From: Phytohabitans houttuyneae
GTDB taxonomy: Bacteria; Actinomycetota; Actinomycetes; Mycobacteriales; Micromonosporaceae
Reading direction: 5' to 3'
NCBI RefSeq assembly: GCF_011764425.1
Contig: NZ_BLPF01000001.1
Location: 1,231,001-1,295,000 of the forward strand
DNA: 64,000 nt
Notes under the pieces: model-generated
The model's input: the letters and a program-made list of their open reading frames with translations, nothing else
Databases searched by the model: none
Told to the model about the DNA's origin: nothing
Translations under genes and position numbers: made by a program
Shown: positions 1-8,096 of the stretch, piece after piece
Layout: each line of letters opens with the position of its first letter
How positions within the stretch are numbered: position 1 is the first letter of the stretch

Positions 1-1
1 C

Positions 2-1087
2 GTCGGCATGCCCACGTACGTGGACGGGCGGCTCGACAAGCTCGTCGACAACCTCGCCGTGGTCAAGCCCACGCTGATGTGCGGCGCGCCGCGCATCTTC
101 GAGAAGGTGTACAACCGCGCGGTGTCGTCGGCGCAGGACGCGGGCGGCGCCAAGGCCAAGATCTTCGCGTGGGCGGTGCGCACCGGCAAGCAGAAGGTGG
201 CGCTGGAGCAGGCCGGCAAGCCGGTGCCGCGAGGGCTCGAGATCAAGTACAGCCTCGCCAACCGCCTCGTCTTCAGCAAGCTCCAGGCCCGCCTCGGCGG
301 CCGCATCCGCAAGCTTGTCTCCGGCGCGGCGCCGCTGTCGGTGCCGATCGCGGAGTTCTTCGCGGCGGCGGGGCTGCCGATCGGCGAGGGGTACGGGCTG
401 ACCGAGACGAGCGCGGGCAACTTCGTCAACCGGCGTGACTGGGTGAAGATCGGCACGTGCGGCCCCGCCCTGGGCGACCTCGAATGCAAGATCGCCGAGG
501 ACGGCGAGGTGCTCCTGCGCGGCAAGCCGGTCATGCGCGGCTACCACAACCTGCCCGAGGAGACGGCCGCCGCGTTCACCGAGGACGGCTTCTTCCGCAC
601 CGGCGACATCGGCGAGCTCGACGCGGACGGCTTCCTGCGCATCACCGACCGCAAGAAGGACCTGGTCAAGACGTCCGGCGGCAAGTACATCGCGCCGTCG
701 CACATCGAGGGCATGTTCAAGGCGCTGTGCCCGTACACGTCGCAGGTGGTCGTGATCACCCAGGGCCGCAACTTCTGCACGATGCTCGTCACCCTCGACC
801 CCGACGCGATCGTGGGCTGGGCGGCGGGCGGGCCGCTGGCCGGCAAGCCGTACGGGGAGATCTCCGGCTCGCCCGAGGCGCAGGCGATGGTGGCCGGCTA
901 CGTCGAGGAGCTGAACACCAAGCTCAACCGGTGGGAGACGGTCAAGAAGTTTACGATCCTGCACCGCGACCTGACGATCGAGGACGGCGAGATGACCCCG
1001 TCCATGAAGATCAAGCGCCGCGTGGTGGAGGCCAACTTCGCCGGCGAGATCGAGAAGATGTACGAAGGCACGCTCGCCGAGATCTGA
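2..1087 (+). CDS. long-chain acyl-CoA synthetase (AMP-forming), 5' end outside window
   Basis: C-terminal ~361 residues of an ANL-superfamily acyl-CoA ligase, which activates fatty acids to acyl-CoA with ATP and CoA. The frame is open to the window edge, and a full FadD15-type protein is about 600 aa, so the N-terminal half lies upstream. Visible are the conserved GEGYGLTETSAG block, the RTGD adenylate-binding motif (FFRTGDIGELDADGF), the hinge ITDRKKDLVKTSGGKYIAP, and the C-terminal MTPSMKIKRR segment with the late lysines typical of this family. The ATG at 8 is internal, not a start. It converges on the regulator at 1241-2695 with a repeat and strong hairpin between them. The substrate chain length cannot be told from this fragment. 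Confidence 0.93.
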   Translation, partial: VGMPTYVDGRLDKLVDNLAVVKPTLMCGAPRIFEKVYNRAVSSAQDAGGAKAKIFAWAVRTGKQKVALEQAGKPVPRGLEIKYSLANRLVFSKLQARLGGRIRKLVSGAAPLSVPIAEFFAAAGLPIGEGYGLTETSAGNFVNRRDWVKIGTCGPALGDLECKIAEDGEVLLRGKPVMRGYHNLPEETAAAFTEDGFFRTGDIGELDADGFLRITDRKKDLVKTSGGKYIAPSHIEGMFKALCPYTSQVVVITQGRNFCTMLVTLDPDAIVGWAAGGPLAGKPYGEISGSPEAQAMVAGYVEELNTKLNRWETVKKFTILHRDLTIEDGEMTPSMKIKRRVVEANFAGEIEKMYEGTLAEI

Positions 1088-1110
1088 TCCGCCGGCGGGC
1101 TTGCACGGTG

Positions 1111-1207
1111 GAGCCGGCAGCGGAGGTCGGGGAAGTCGGCGAGCGCCAGCTCGCCGCCGACCTCCGCGTTGCCCGCGGGAGCATGCGGTCCGCAGGTGAC
1201 GCGTGCC
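1111..1207 (-). repeat. dispersed ~95-bp intergenic hairpin repeat, copy A
   Basis: The reverse complement of this stretch aligns base for base over about 95 bp with 50064-50160. Shared blocks include CACCTGCGGACCG, ATGCTCCCGCGGGCA and CCCGACCTCCGCTGCCGG. In copy A the interior forms a long hairpin (1121-1166). Both copies lie outside genes. Confidence 0.75.
1121..1166. terminator. strong hairpin between convergent genes
   Basis: Nested perfect inverted repeat: CGGAGGTCGG (1121-1130) pairs with CCGACCTCCG (1157-1166), and CGGCGAGC (1137-1144) pairs with GCTCGCCG (1149-1156) around a 4-nt loop, with a 6-nt bulge on one side. There is no T-run, as is common for actinobacterial terminators. It lies between the stops at 1087 and 1241 and may serve both genes. 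Confidence 0.55.
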
Positions 1208-1240
1208 GGGGCACATCTTCCTTGAGGATCTTTGTGGTCG

Positions 1241-2695
1241 TCAGGTGAGGATGGCCGGCTCGCGCCACTGCGGGCGGCGCGTGCGCTCCAGGTCGTAGCG
1301 GACGGCGGCAAGCCGCTTGACGGCGTCTTCGAGGTCGGACGCGGGCAGTGTGAAGGGCAGCCGCACGAAGCGCTCCAGCGTGCCGTCGACCCCGAAGCGC
1401 GGCCCCGGCGCGAGCCGCACGCCGACCTCCTCGGCCGCGCGGGACAGCGCGCTCGAGACCGGGCCGTCGAGCTCGGCCCAGAGCGTGACGCCGCCGTGCG
1501 GCACGCGGATCTGCCACTCGGGCAGCTCGCGCCGCAGCGCGGTGACCAGCGCGTCGCGCTGCTCGGTCAGCTGGCGGCGGCGCTCGGGCACGATCGTGCC
1601 GGCGCGGTCCAGCAGCTGCACGGCGACGAGCTGGTCGAGCACCGGGCTGGCCATGTCGACGCCGACCCGCAGCGCGGCCAGCCGCTGCACCAGCGGGGCC
1701 GAGGCGCGCACCCAGCCGATGCGCAGGCCACCCCAGTAGGGCTTGCTCATCCCGCCGATCGACACCACGCGCGAGTGGCGGTCGTAGCAGGCGACCGGCG
1801 GCGGCACCTCGACGCCGTCCAGCGGAAGCTCCACAAAGGACTCGTCGATGACCAGGTCGGTGCCGGCGGCGTGCGCGGCCGCCACGACGCGCTCGCGCAG
1901 CGGGGCCGGCATGAGGTGGCCGGTGGGGTTCTGGAACTCGGGGATCAGGTACGCCAGGCGCGGCCGCGTCTGCCGCAGCCCGTCCAGCAGCAGGTCGGCG
2001 TCCCAGCCCTCGTCGTTGTCCAGGCCGTGGGTGGCGATCCGCGCGCGCCGCGCGGCGAGCGCGGCCAACGCGTTGGGATAGGTGGGTGACTCCAGGAGTA
2101 CCGGCGCGCCCGGCGGCGCCATCAGCCGCAGCACCAGGTCGAGCGCGTGCTGCGTGCCGCTGGTCACCATGATCTGGTCGGGGCTGGTGGTGAGGCCCCG
2201 GTCGGTGTAACCCTGCGCGACCGCCTCGCGCAGCTCGATGATGCCGGTGGGGTGGTAGCCGGCGCCCGAGAGGTAACGGTGGAGGCCCTGCGCGGCGGCC
2301 GCGGCGGCCGGCATCAGCTCCGGCGGGGCGGAGAGCGCGGCGCAGCCGAGGTCGATCATGTCGAGGTCGTCCTGCGGGGTCCACAGGCCGGAACTGGCCA
2401 CCTTGTGGCCGCCGGGGAGGGTCGTCCAGCTGCCCGCGCCGCGCCGGCTGGTCAGATGGCCCGACTCGCGCAGCTCGCGGTAGGCGGCGGTCACGGTGGT
2501 GCGGCTCACCTTGAGCGCGTCGGCGAGCTCCCGCTCGGCCGGCAGCCGCACCCCCAGCGGCAGGCGGCCGTCGGAGAGCAGCCCGCGGATCGCGCCCGCC
2601 AGCGCGGCGTAGTCGGGGTTGCGGCGGCGGCCCGGCAGCGCGTGCCAATGGCCGAGCAGGCGAGCGAGCTGGCTACCCCTGACGGTGCTGGTCAT
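1241..2695 (-). CDS. MocR-type GntR/aminotransferase regulator (YczR-like)
   Basis: 484-aa fusion of an N-terminal winged-helix GntR domain (roughly residues 25-95, with RLPAERELADALKVSRTTV) and a fold-type I aminotransferase-like domain (about 110-470). The PLP-lysine region reads SIGGMSKPYWGGLRIGW. MocR proteins bind PLP and regulate neighbouring genes; the aminotransferase part usually acts as a sensor. It is divergent from a YczE-type membrane protein, the partner of the YczR subgroup, so it probably controls that gene and itself through the short shared spacer. The ATG at 2695 follows GGGAGGG. The effector is unknown. Confidence 0.9.
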   Translation of the reverse strand: MTSTVRGSQLARLLGHWHALPGRRRNPDYAALAGAIRGLLSDGRLPLGVRLPAERELADALKVSRTTVTAAYRELRESGHLTSRRGAGSWTTLPGGHKVASSGLWTPQDDLDMIDLGCAALSAPPELMPAAAAAAQGLHRYLSGAGYHPTGIIELREAVAQGYTDRGLTTSPDQIMVTSGTQHALDLVLRLMAPPGAPVLLESPTYPNALAALAARRARIATHGLDNDEGWDADLLLDGLRQTRPRLAYLIPEFQNPTGHLMPAPLRERVVAAAHAAGTDLVIDESFVELPLDGVEVPPPVACYDRHSRVVSIGGMSKPYWGGLRIGWVRASAPLVQRLAALRVGVDMASPVLDQLVAVQLLDRAGTIVPERRRQLTEQRDALVTALRRELPEWQIRVPHGGVTLWAELDGPVSSALSRAAEEVGVRLAPGPRFGVDGTLERFVRLPFTLPASDLEDAVKRLAAVRYDLERTRRPQWREPAILT

Positions 2696-2709
2696 GCCAC
2701 CCTCCCAAG

Positions 2710-2734
2710 ATTGGCCATTGGAGAGAATACCAAT
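2710..2734. promoter_or_regulatory. candidate operator between MocR-type regulator and YczE gene
   Basis: The 59-bp divergent spacer carries ATTGG at 2710-2714 and 2717-2721 and the inverted CCAAT at 2730-2734 (ATTGG-N8-CCAAT). Repeated short boxes in a divergent spacer are the usual MocR operator layout. The assignment rests on position and symmetry only. Confidence 0.45.
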
Positions 2735-2754
2735 CCGGCACGAGAGTGGACACC

Positions 2755-3630
2755 ATGTTCGTGATCGAAAGGGCCACTCGACGGCTGACGCAACTTTTCG
2801 CCGGCCTGGTGCTGTACGGCGCCAGCATGGCCCTGATGATCGAATCGCGACTCGGCCTCGACCCGTGGGACGTCTTCCATCAGGGGTTGTCCGAGGTCAC
2901 GGGGCTGCGCTTCGGGCTGGTCGTGATCCTCGTGGGCGCGGCCGTGCTGCTGCTGTGGATCCCGCTGCGCCAACGCCCCGGCATCGGCACGGTGGCCAAT
3001 GTGGTGGTGATCGGCCTCGCCGTGGACGCCGTACTCCTCGTGCTCCCCACCGCCGGCCCGCTCGCCGCGCGGATCGCGTACCTGGTCGGCGGCGTGGTAC
3101 TCAACGGCGTCGCCACCGGCCTCTACATCGGCGCCCGGCTGGGCCCGGGGCCGCGGGACGGGCTGATGACCGGCTTCGTCGCACGCCGGCAGCAGGGCTG
3201 GCGGGGTCCGGCAGGGCCTCCGTCATCGAACTCCCGGCCGCGCGGCTCGATCCGCGTGGTGCGTACGGTCATTGAAGTGACAGTGCTGGCGGTGGGGTGG
3301 CTGCTCGGCGGCACGGTCGGGATCGGCACGGTGCTCTATGCGGTGGCGATCGGGCCGCTCGCGCACGTGTTCATCCCGCTGTTCACCGTGCCGGAGCGCC
3401 CGGGCCCGGACAGTGCCCGCCTCTCCGCCCGCGAAGGGGCCGGCACCGCGAGGCGGCGCTCTCCGCCTGCGGAGCGGGCCAGCACCGCGAGGCAGGCGAG
3501 GCGGCGCGGCCCACGGCTATGCCGGTGCCCTTCGGCCGCGAAGCGGGCTAGCCGGCGCCCCTCCGCGTTGCGAAGCGGGCCAGGACCGCGAGGCGGCGCT
3601 CTCCACGTGCGGAGCGGGCCTGCGCCGTGA
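2755..3630 (+). CDS. YczE/YyaS family membrane protein with repeat-derived tail
   Basis: Integral membrane protein of the YczE family, of unknown function. The first ~220 residues contain several hydrophobic helices and the family features GLDPWDVFHQGL and GLYIGARLGPGPRDGLMTG. ATG 2755 is chosen; a GTG nine bases upstream (2746) is also possible. Two oddities are visible. About 15 extra residues rich in R, G, P and S (near residues 142-158) precede the conserved GSIRVVRT segment. After VFIPLFTVP, near base 3400, the frame runs into the tandem repeat field and adds ~75 arginine/alanine/proline-rich residues before a stop at 3630. Family members are usually about 200-220 aa. It is divergent from its presumed regulator. 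Confidence 0.8.
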   Translation: MFVIERATRRLTQLFAGLVLYGASMALMIESRLGLDPWDVFHQGLSEVTGLRFGLVVILVGAAVLLLWIPLRQRPGIGTVANVVVIGLAVDAVLLVLPTAGPLAARIAYLVGGVVLNGVATGLYIGARLGPGPRDGLMTGFVARRQQGWRGPAGPPSSNSRPRGSIRVVRTVIEVTVLAVGWLLGGTVGIGTVLYAVAIGPLAHVFIPLFTVPERPGPDSARLSAREGAGTARRRSPPAERASTARQARRRGPRLCRCPSAAKRASRRPSALRSGPGPRGGALHVRSGPAP

Positions 3631-4265
3631 AGCGGGCGGGGCGGCGAGGCCCACAGCTATGACGGTGCCCTTCGTCCGGGGGCGGGCTAGCCGGCGCCCT
3701 CCGCTTGCGAAGCGGGCCTACGCCGTGAAGCGGGCGAGGCCGCGCGGCCCGCGGCTGCCGGTGCACTCCGCCCGCGAAGCGGGCCAACTCCGCGAAGCAG
3801 GCGTGCCGGCGCGGTCCGCGCTCGAACCCACTAAGCGGGCAAGCCGGCACCCCCTCCGCCCGCGAAGCGGGCCAGCCCTGCGAGGCCGCGCTCTCCGCCC
3901 GCGAAGCGGGCCAGCCTCGCGAAACAGGCGTGCCGGCGCGGTCCGCGCTCGAACCCCCGCGGAGCGCGCCGGCCTCGCGAGGCGGTGCCCTTTGCCCGCG
4001 GAGCTGGCCAGCACTGCGAGGCGGCCCCCTTTCGCCCCACGAGAGGCGCCAGCACCGCGAAACGGACGAGCCGGGCACGGTCCGCGGCTACGCCGGCGCC
4101 CTCCGCCCGCGGAGCGGCCCAGCCCGCGGAGCAGGCGTGCCGGAGTCCGCGCCCGGAGCGGGCCAGCCCGCGGAGCAGGCGTGCCGGGGTCCGCGCCCGG
4201 AGCGGGCCGGCACCGCGAAGCAAGCGAGCCGGCGCGGCCCGCGAGCGAAACGCGCGAGCCGGTGT
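3405..4265. repeat. degenerate tandem hairpin-repeat field (~0.86 kb)
   Basis: This stretch holds no independent gene. It is built from imperfect repeats of a short hairpin, CCCGCGAAGCGGGCCAGC and variants (e.g. 3858, 3898), each a CCCGC/GCGGG stem with a 3-nt loop, interleaved with CACCGCGAGGCGGCGCTCTC-like segments. Longer duplications are visible: a 37-bp block at 3792 and 3920, a ~45-bp block at 4119 and 4163, and a ~140-bp period around 3505 and 3645. Reading frames stay open through it because of GC content. It begins inside the 3' end of the YczE gene and ends at the hexosaminidase stop. Confidence 0.8.
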
Positions 4266-4267
4266 CG

Positions 4268-5701
4268 TCAGAGCGGGCGGTACCGGACCCCGGCGCGGTC
4301 CAATCGGCCGAGGTGGCCTGCCAGCCGCTGCCGGAACTCGCCGAAGTCGCCACCCGGCCCGCTCCACCCCAGCTCGGCCAGCGCCGCCAGCCGCGGGAAG
4401 GCGCGCCATTCGACGAGGTCGGTCGTCGGCAGGTACTCGCTCCACAGCTGCCCCTGCACCCCGATCACGCCGTCGTCCGGGCGGTAGCCGTAGACCTTTT
4501 CCAGCGGCAGCGGGCCGTTGATGGCCAGCGGCTCGCCCGGGTCGTCGACCGTCTCGGCCCAGTCGAGGTACGTGTGGCTCTGGGGCGCGGCGACCACGGG
4601 GTGGCCGGCGTCGAGCGCCGCGCGTACCCGGTGCTCGGCCTGCCACGCGAAGACCGTGGCGCCCGCCGGCGCCGCGCGGTCGATCAGCTCGTCCCAGATT
4701 CCCACCTTGCGCCCCCGGGCGGCCAGGTGGTCGGCGAGCCGCCCGGCGAACCACCCCTGCAGCTCGCGCACGTCGCCCAGCCCGAGCGCGGCCGCCTTGG
4801 CCACCACCTCCGCGCTGGCCCGCCACTCCTCGGTGGGCACCTCGTCGCCGCCGATGTGCACGTACTCGAACGGGAACACGTCCACCACCTCGTCGAGCAC
4901 GTCCAGCACGAACGAGATCGTGGCGTCGGAGAGGTTGAGGATGTGGCTGGAGATGCCCCAGGTGGTACGCGTCTCGAGCTGCCGTGACGGGACGTTGCCG
5001 AGCTCGGGGTAGGCGGCGATCACGGACTGGGTGTGGCCGGGCAGGTCGATCTCCGGCATGACCCGCACGCCGCGGCGGGCGGCGTACGCGACGAGGTCGC
5101 TCAGCTCGCGCTGGGTGTAGAAACCCCCGTGGGGCGTGCCGTCGGAGCGTCCTTCCCGCGCGTGCCCGGCCGGCGACTCGCGGCGGAAGCCGCCGACCTC
5201 GGTGAGCCGCGGGTACTTGCGCACCTCGAAACGCCACCCCTGGTCGTCGGTCAGGTGCAGGTGGAGCGTGTTGAGCTTGTGCATGGCGAGCAGGTCGACG
5301 TACTTGTACAGGAACGGCATCGGATGGCACCACCGCGCCACGTCGAGGAGCGAGCCGCGCCAGGGGTACACGGGGCGGTCGGTGACCTCGACGCAGGGCA
5401 GGCGCCGGGGCGCGCCGTCCGGTACCAGCTGGAGGAGCGACTGCACCGCCCACCGCAACCCGTCCTCGGTCGCGGCGGTGGCGGTTACCCCGCTCGGGGT
5501 GACCGAAAGGTGGTATCCCTCGGCGCCGAGCGTCTGATCGGGCCTCGTCTGGAAGGTGAGAGTCGCACCGTCGGTGGTGGGCAGTGGCAGCAGCTCACGC
5601 ACCAGGTCGACGATCGCCGGAGGGCCGCTGAGTCCAGCCCCCTCGACCAGCTCGAAGTGTCCATTATGGACAGTAGCGTCCGCGGATCGAGGAAGCAGCA
5701 T
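4268..5701 (-). CDS. beta-N-acetylhexosaminidase (GH20)
   Basis: Glycoside hydrolase family 20 enzyme, which removes terminal GlcNAc/GalNAc by substrate-assisted catalysis. An N-terminal GH20b-like domain (to about residue 115) precedes the barrel, which opens with RGSLLDVARWCHPMPFLYKY and HLTDDQGWRFEVRKYP. The catalytic Asp-Glu pair is in YVHIGGDEVPTEEW. A tryptophan typical of the substrate pocket is in VFAWQAEH. No signal peptide is visible, so it is probably cytoplasmic, perhaps acting on recycled muropeptide or chitin sugars (inference). ATG 5701 gives 477 aa; a TTG at 5746 is the alternative, and neither has a good ribosome-binding site. Its stop abuts the repeat field. Confidence 0.88.
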   Translation of the reverse strand: MLLPRSADATVHNGHFELVEGAGLSGPPAIVDLVRELLPLPTTDGATLTFQTRPDQTLGAEGYHLSVTPSGVTATAATEDGLRWAVQSLLQLVPDGAPRRLPCVEVTDRPVYPWRGSLLDVARWCHPMPFLYKYVDLLAMHKLNTLHLHLTDDQGWRFEVRKYPRLTEVGGFRRESPAGHAREGRSDGTPHGGFYTQRELSDLVAYAARRGVRVMPEIDLPGHTQSVIAAYPELGNVPSRQLETRTTWGISSHILNLSDATISFVLDVLDEVVDVFPFEYVHIGGDEVPTEEWRASAEVVAKAAALGLGDVRELQGWFAGRLADHLAARGRKVGIWDELIDRAAPAGATVFAWQAEHRVRAALDAGHPVVAAPQSHTYLDWAETVDDPGEPLAINGPLPLEKVYGYRPDDGVIGVQGQLWSEYLPTTDLVEWRAFPRLAALAELGWSGPGGDFGEFRQRLAGHLGRLDRAGVRYRPL

Positions 5702-5760
5702 ACTGATCAGCAAATCACATGGACTTCCGGGAGGCGGGCCCGCCAAGGCAAGATGTCGCC

Positions 5761-6177
5761 ATGGCGGAGGCGGATTGGAATAGGAGCGACGCTTGGATCT
5801 TCGTCTCGGTGGTCATCGGCGGCGGCGCCGGTCGGCACCTGAGATCGCCGAACACCCGCCGGCCTGAAGGGGTTCCGCTGGCAGGTGTCCTCGCCACCGC
5901 CGAGCATTTGCAAGATGCAATCCCCGCCCGCGACGAGGTGGAGAGCGCGATCCAGCGGTTGTGCGGCACCGATCTGGTGATGGTGCAGGACGGGTTCTTC
6001 AGGCTGACGCAGTCCGGCGAGCGGCTGTGGCGCACACGCCCCCGCTCCGGCCTCTCCAGCACCGTGGACACCATGCACGGCATCCTGACCCGCAACCAGC
6101 CACCCGCCACAGATCCCACATGGACATTGACCGAGGCCGACTACGCCGCCGCGGTCCGCGCCGCCTTCGCTCCCTGA
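5761..6177 (+). CDS. conserved hypothetical protein, about 138 aa
   Basis: Small cytoplasmic protein divergent from the hexosaminidase gene. It begins MAEADWNRSDAWIFVSVVI and contains a region resembling a winged helix: AGVLATAEHLQDAIPARDEVESAIQRL followed by GTDLVMVQDGFFRLTQSGERL. This suggests a helix-turn-helix with a wing, possibly a small regulator, but I do not recognise a named family. ATG 5761 is chosen; an in-frame ATG at 5719 would add 14 residues. It converges on hisF, with 42 bp between the stops and no clear terminator. Confidence 0.65.
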   Translation: MAEADWNRSDAWIFVSVVIGGGAGRHLRSPNTRRPEGVPLAGVLATAEHLQDAIPARDEVESAIQRLCGTDLVMVQDGFFRLTQSGERLWRTRPRSGLSSTVDTMHGILTRNQPPATDPTWTLTEADYAAAVRAAFAP

Positions 6178-6219
6178 CCGGCGGATCAGCCTGACCGCTC
6201 AGTCAGCGTGGGAGCGTGC

Positions 6220-6981
6220 TCAGCGGACCGGGTTGCCCGCCTCGCGCAGCGTGTCCTTGACCTCGCCGATCGTCAGCTCTCCGAAGTGGAACACGCTCGC
6301 CGCGAGCACCGCGTCCGCGCCCGCCTCGACCGCCGGCGGAAAGTGCGCCAGAGCACCGGCGCCGCCACTGGCGATGACCGGGATCTCCACCACCTCGCGG
6401 ACCGCGCGGATCAGCGGGAGGTCAAAGCCATTCTTGGTACCGTCGGCGTCCATCGAGTTGAGCAGGATCTCGCCGGCGCCGAGCTCGGCACCGCGCCGCG
6501 CCCACTCCACCGCGTCGATGCCGGTGCCCTTGCGGCCGCCGTGGGTGGTGACCTCCCACCCGCTCGGCGCGTCCGGCGTGGCGCGCACGTCGAGCGAGAG
6601 CACCAGCACCTGGTTGCCGAACCGGTCGGCGATCTCGCTGATGAGCGACGGGCGCGCGATTGCCGCGGTGTTGACGCCCACCTTGTCGGCGCCGGCCCGC
6701 AGCAGCGTGTCCACGTTTTCCACCGAGCGGATGCCACCGCCCACCGTCAGCGGGATGAAGACCGTCTCCGCCGTGCGCCGCACCACGTCGAGCATCGTGC
6801 CGCGGTCGTCGGAGGACGCGGTCACGTCGAGGAACGTCAGCTCGTCGGCGCCGGCCCCGTCGTACGCGGCGGCCAGCTCCACCGGGTCGCCGGCGTCACG
6901 CAGGTCGACGAAGTTGACCCCCTTGACCACGCGACCGGCGTCGACGTCCAGGCAGGGAATGACCCGCACCGCCACGCTCAT
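6220..6981 (-). CDS. hisF: imidazole glycerol phosphate synthase cyclase subunit HisF
   Basis: 253-aa (beta-alpha)8 barrel that takes ammonia from HisH and converts PRFAR to imidazole glycerol phosphate and AICAR, step five of histidine synthesis. The first catalytic Asp is in [18 protein letters not shown] and the second in [10 protein letters not shown]. The phosphate-binding loops [10 protein letters not shown] and [12 protein letters not shown] are intact. It is the last gene of the minus-strand his operon. Its ATG (6981) overlaps the stop of a tiny upstream ORF (ATGA), and the Shine-Dalgarno GCGAGG lies in that repeat-like ORF. Length is normal. Confidence 0.97.
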   Translation of the reverse strand: MSVAVRVIPCLDVDAGRVVKGVNFVDLRDAGDPVELAAAYDGAGADELTFLDVTASSDDRGTMLDVVRRTAETVFIPLTVGGGIRSVENVDTLLRAGADKVGVNTAAIARPSLISEIADRFGNQVLVLSLDVRATPDAPSGWEVTTHGGRKGTGIDAVEWARRGAELGAGEILLNSMDADGTKNGFDLPLIRAVREVVEIPVIASGGAGALAHFPPAVEAGADAVLAASVFHFGELTIGEVKDTLREAGNPVR

Positions 6982-7052
6982 GGCCGACCTCGCTTCGCCG
7001 CGGGCGGCCGCGAGGCTCCGTCCGCACCGTGCTCGATGGTCCGCTCGCTCAC
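6978..7052 (-). CDS. 24-codon linker ORF between priA and hisF
   Basis: GTG at 7052 overlaps the priA stop (GTGA) and its own TGA overlaps the hisF start (ATGA), so the ORF is coupled at both ends. The peptide starts VSERTIEHG and ends [13 protein letters not shown]. It matches the 27-codon ORF ahead of sepF (29697-29780) at both ends. The last bases, AAGCGAGGTCGG, supply a Shine-Dalgarno for hisF. Whether the peptide matters, or only the act of translation, cannot be told from sequence. Confidence 0.5.
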   Translation of the reverse strand: MSERTIEHGADGASRPPAAKRGRP

Positions 7053-7768
7053 GACAGGACCGCCAGCGCCTCCGGCACCGTGAACGCGCCCGCGTACAGC
7101 GCCTTGCCCACGATCACGCCCTCGACGCCGTCACCCTCCAGGCCGGCCAGCGCACGCAGATCGTCCAGTGTGGACACGCCACCGCTCGCGATGACCGGGC
7201 GGTCGGTACGGGCGCACACCTCGCGCAGCAGGTCGAGGTTGGGGCCGGTGAGCGTACCGTCGCGGTGCACGTCGGTGACCACGTAGCGCTGGCAGCCGGC
7301 CTTCTCCAACCGTTCCAAAACCTCGAAGAGGTCGCCCCCGTCCTTGGTCCACCCACGCGCGGACAGCGTGTGGCCGCGGACGTCGAGCCCTATCGCCACG
7401 CGGTCGCCGAACTCGGCGACGACCCTGTCGCACCACTCAGGATTTTCCAGCGCGGCGGTGCCGATGTTGACCCGGGCCGCGCCGGTGTCCAGCGCGCGGC
7501 GCAGCGACTCGTCGTCGCGGATGCCGCCGGAGAGCTCCACGTGCACGTCGAGGCGGCGGACCACGTCGGCGAGCTGCTCCGCGTTCGACCCGCGGCCGAA
7601 CGCGGCGTCGAGGTCGACGAGGTGCACCCACGAGGCGCCGTCGCGCTGCCAGGCGAGGGCGGCGTCGAGCGGGTCGCCGTACACGGTCTCGCTGCCGGCG
7701 GCGCCCTGCACGAGTCGGACGGCCTGGCCGCTGGCGACGTCGACGGCGGGGAGAAGGACGAGGCTCAC
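7049..7768 (-). CDS. priA: phosphoribosyl isomerase A (HisA/PriA)
   Basis: 239-aa (beta-alpha)8 barrel isomerase converting ProFAR to PRFAR. In actinobacteria this protein (PriA) usually also performs the TrpF reaction on phosphoribosyl anthranilate; no trpF is present in the window, which fits but does not prove dual function. Key segments are [18 protein letters not shown] with the catalytic Asp near the N-terminus, [28 protein letters not shown] with the second Asp, and [12 protein letters not shown]. It lies 10 bp after a small membrane-protein gene and overlaps the linker ORF by GTGA. Confidence 0.95.
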   Translation of the reverse strand: MSLVLLPAVDVASGQAVRLVQGAAGSETVYGDPLDAALAWQRDGASWVHLVDLDAAFGRGSNAEQLADVVRRLDVHVELSGGIRDDESLRRALDTGAARVNIGTAALENPEWCDRVVAEFGDRVAIGLDVRGHTLSARGWTKDGGDLFEVLERLEKAGCQRYVVTDVHRDGTLTGPNLDLLREVCARTDRPVIASGGVSTLDDLRALAGLEGDGVEGVIVGKALYAGAFTVPEALAVLS

Positions 7769-7778
7769 GTTGGAACTC

Positions 7779-8096
7779 CTAGGTGCGGCGGCCGAGCGCG
7801 ATCACCACGACGGCCGGTAGGGCGAGCACGAGCAACGCGATCAGCAGCAGGCGCAGGCCCAGCGGATCGACGAGGAACCAGGCGGCGGCGACCAGCACCA
7901 GCGTGAGGGCGGCGATGCCGGCACGCTCGACCCGGGTGCGGCGGGCGAGCAGGGTACCGGTGCGGCGGCGGCGCGGCAGCGTGGGCTTGAGGCGGCGCAG
8001 CGCCTCGCGGCGGCCGCGGCGGCGGGCGGCTTTCGCCTTCTCCCGCGCGGCCAGCGCCTCCCGCTCCGCGCGGCGCCTGGCCCGCTCCTTAGACAA
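7779..8096 (-). CDS. small basic membrane protein within the his operon
   Basis: 105-aa protein not recognised as a named family. The N-terminal ~50 residues are strongly basic and helical ([20 protein letters not shown]). The C-terminal half holds two hydrophobic segments ([15 protein letters not shown] and [19 protein letters not shown]). I chose TTG at 8096, which overlaps the hisH stop by 8 nt and follows GGGTGGGG; the only upstream ATG would lie inside hisH. It is co-transcribed between hisH and priA. A role in histidine synthesis is not implied by the sequence. Confidence 0.6.
   Translation of the reverse strand: MSKERARRRAEREALAAREKAKAARRRGRREALRRLKPTLPRRRRTGTLLARRTRVERAGIAALTLVLVAAAWFLVDPLGLRLLLIALLVLALPAVVVIALGRRT

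Noticed and set aside
3405-4265. CRISPR array
   Set aside because: Repeats vary in length and sequence, spacers are repeats themselves, and no cas genes are present.
3338-4987. 549-codon plus-strand open frame through the repeat field into the hexosaminidase
   Set aside because: Made of repeat translation plus antisense of GH20; no start signal and no domain.
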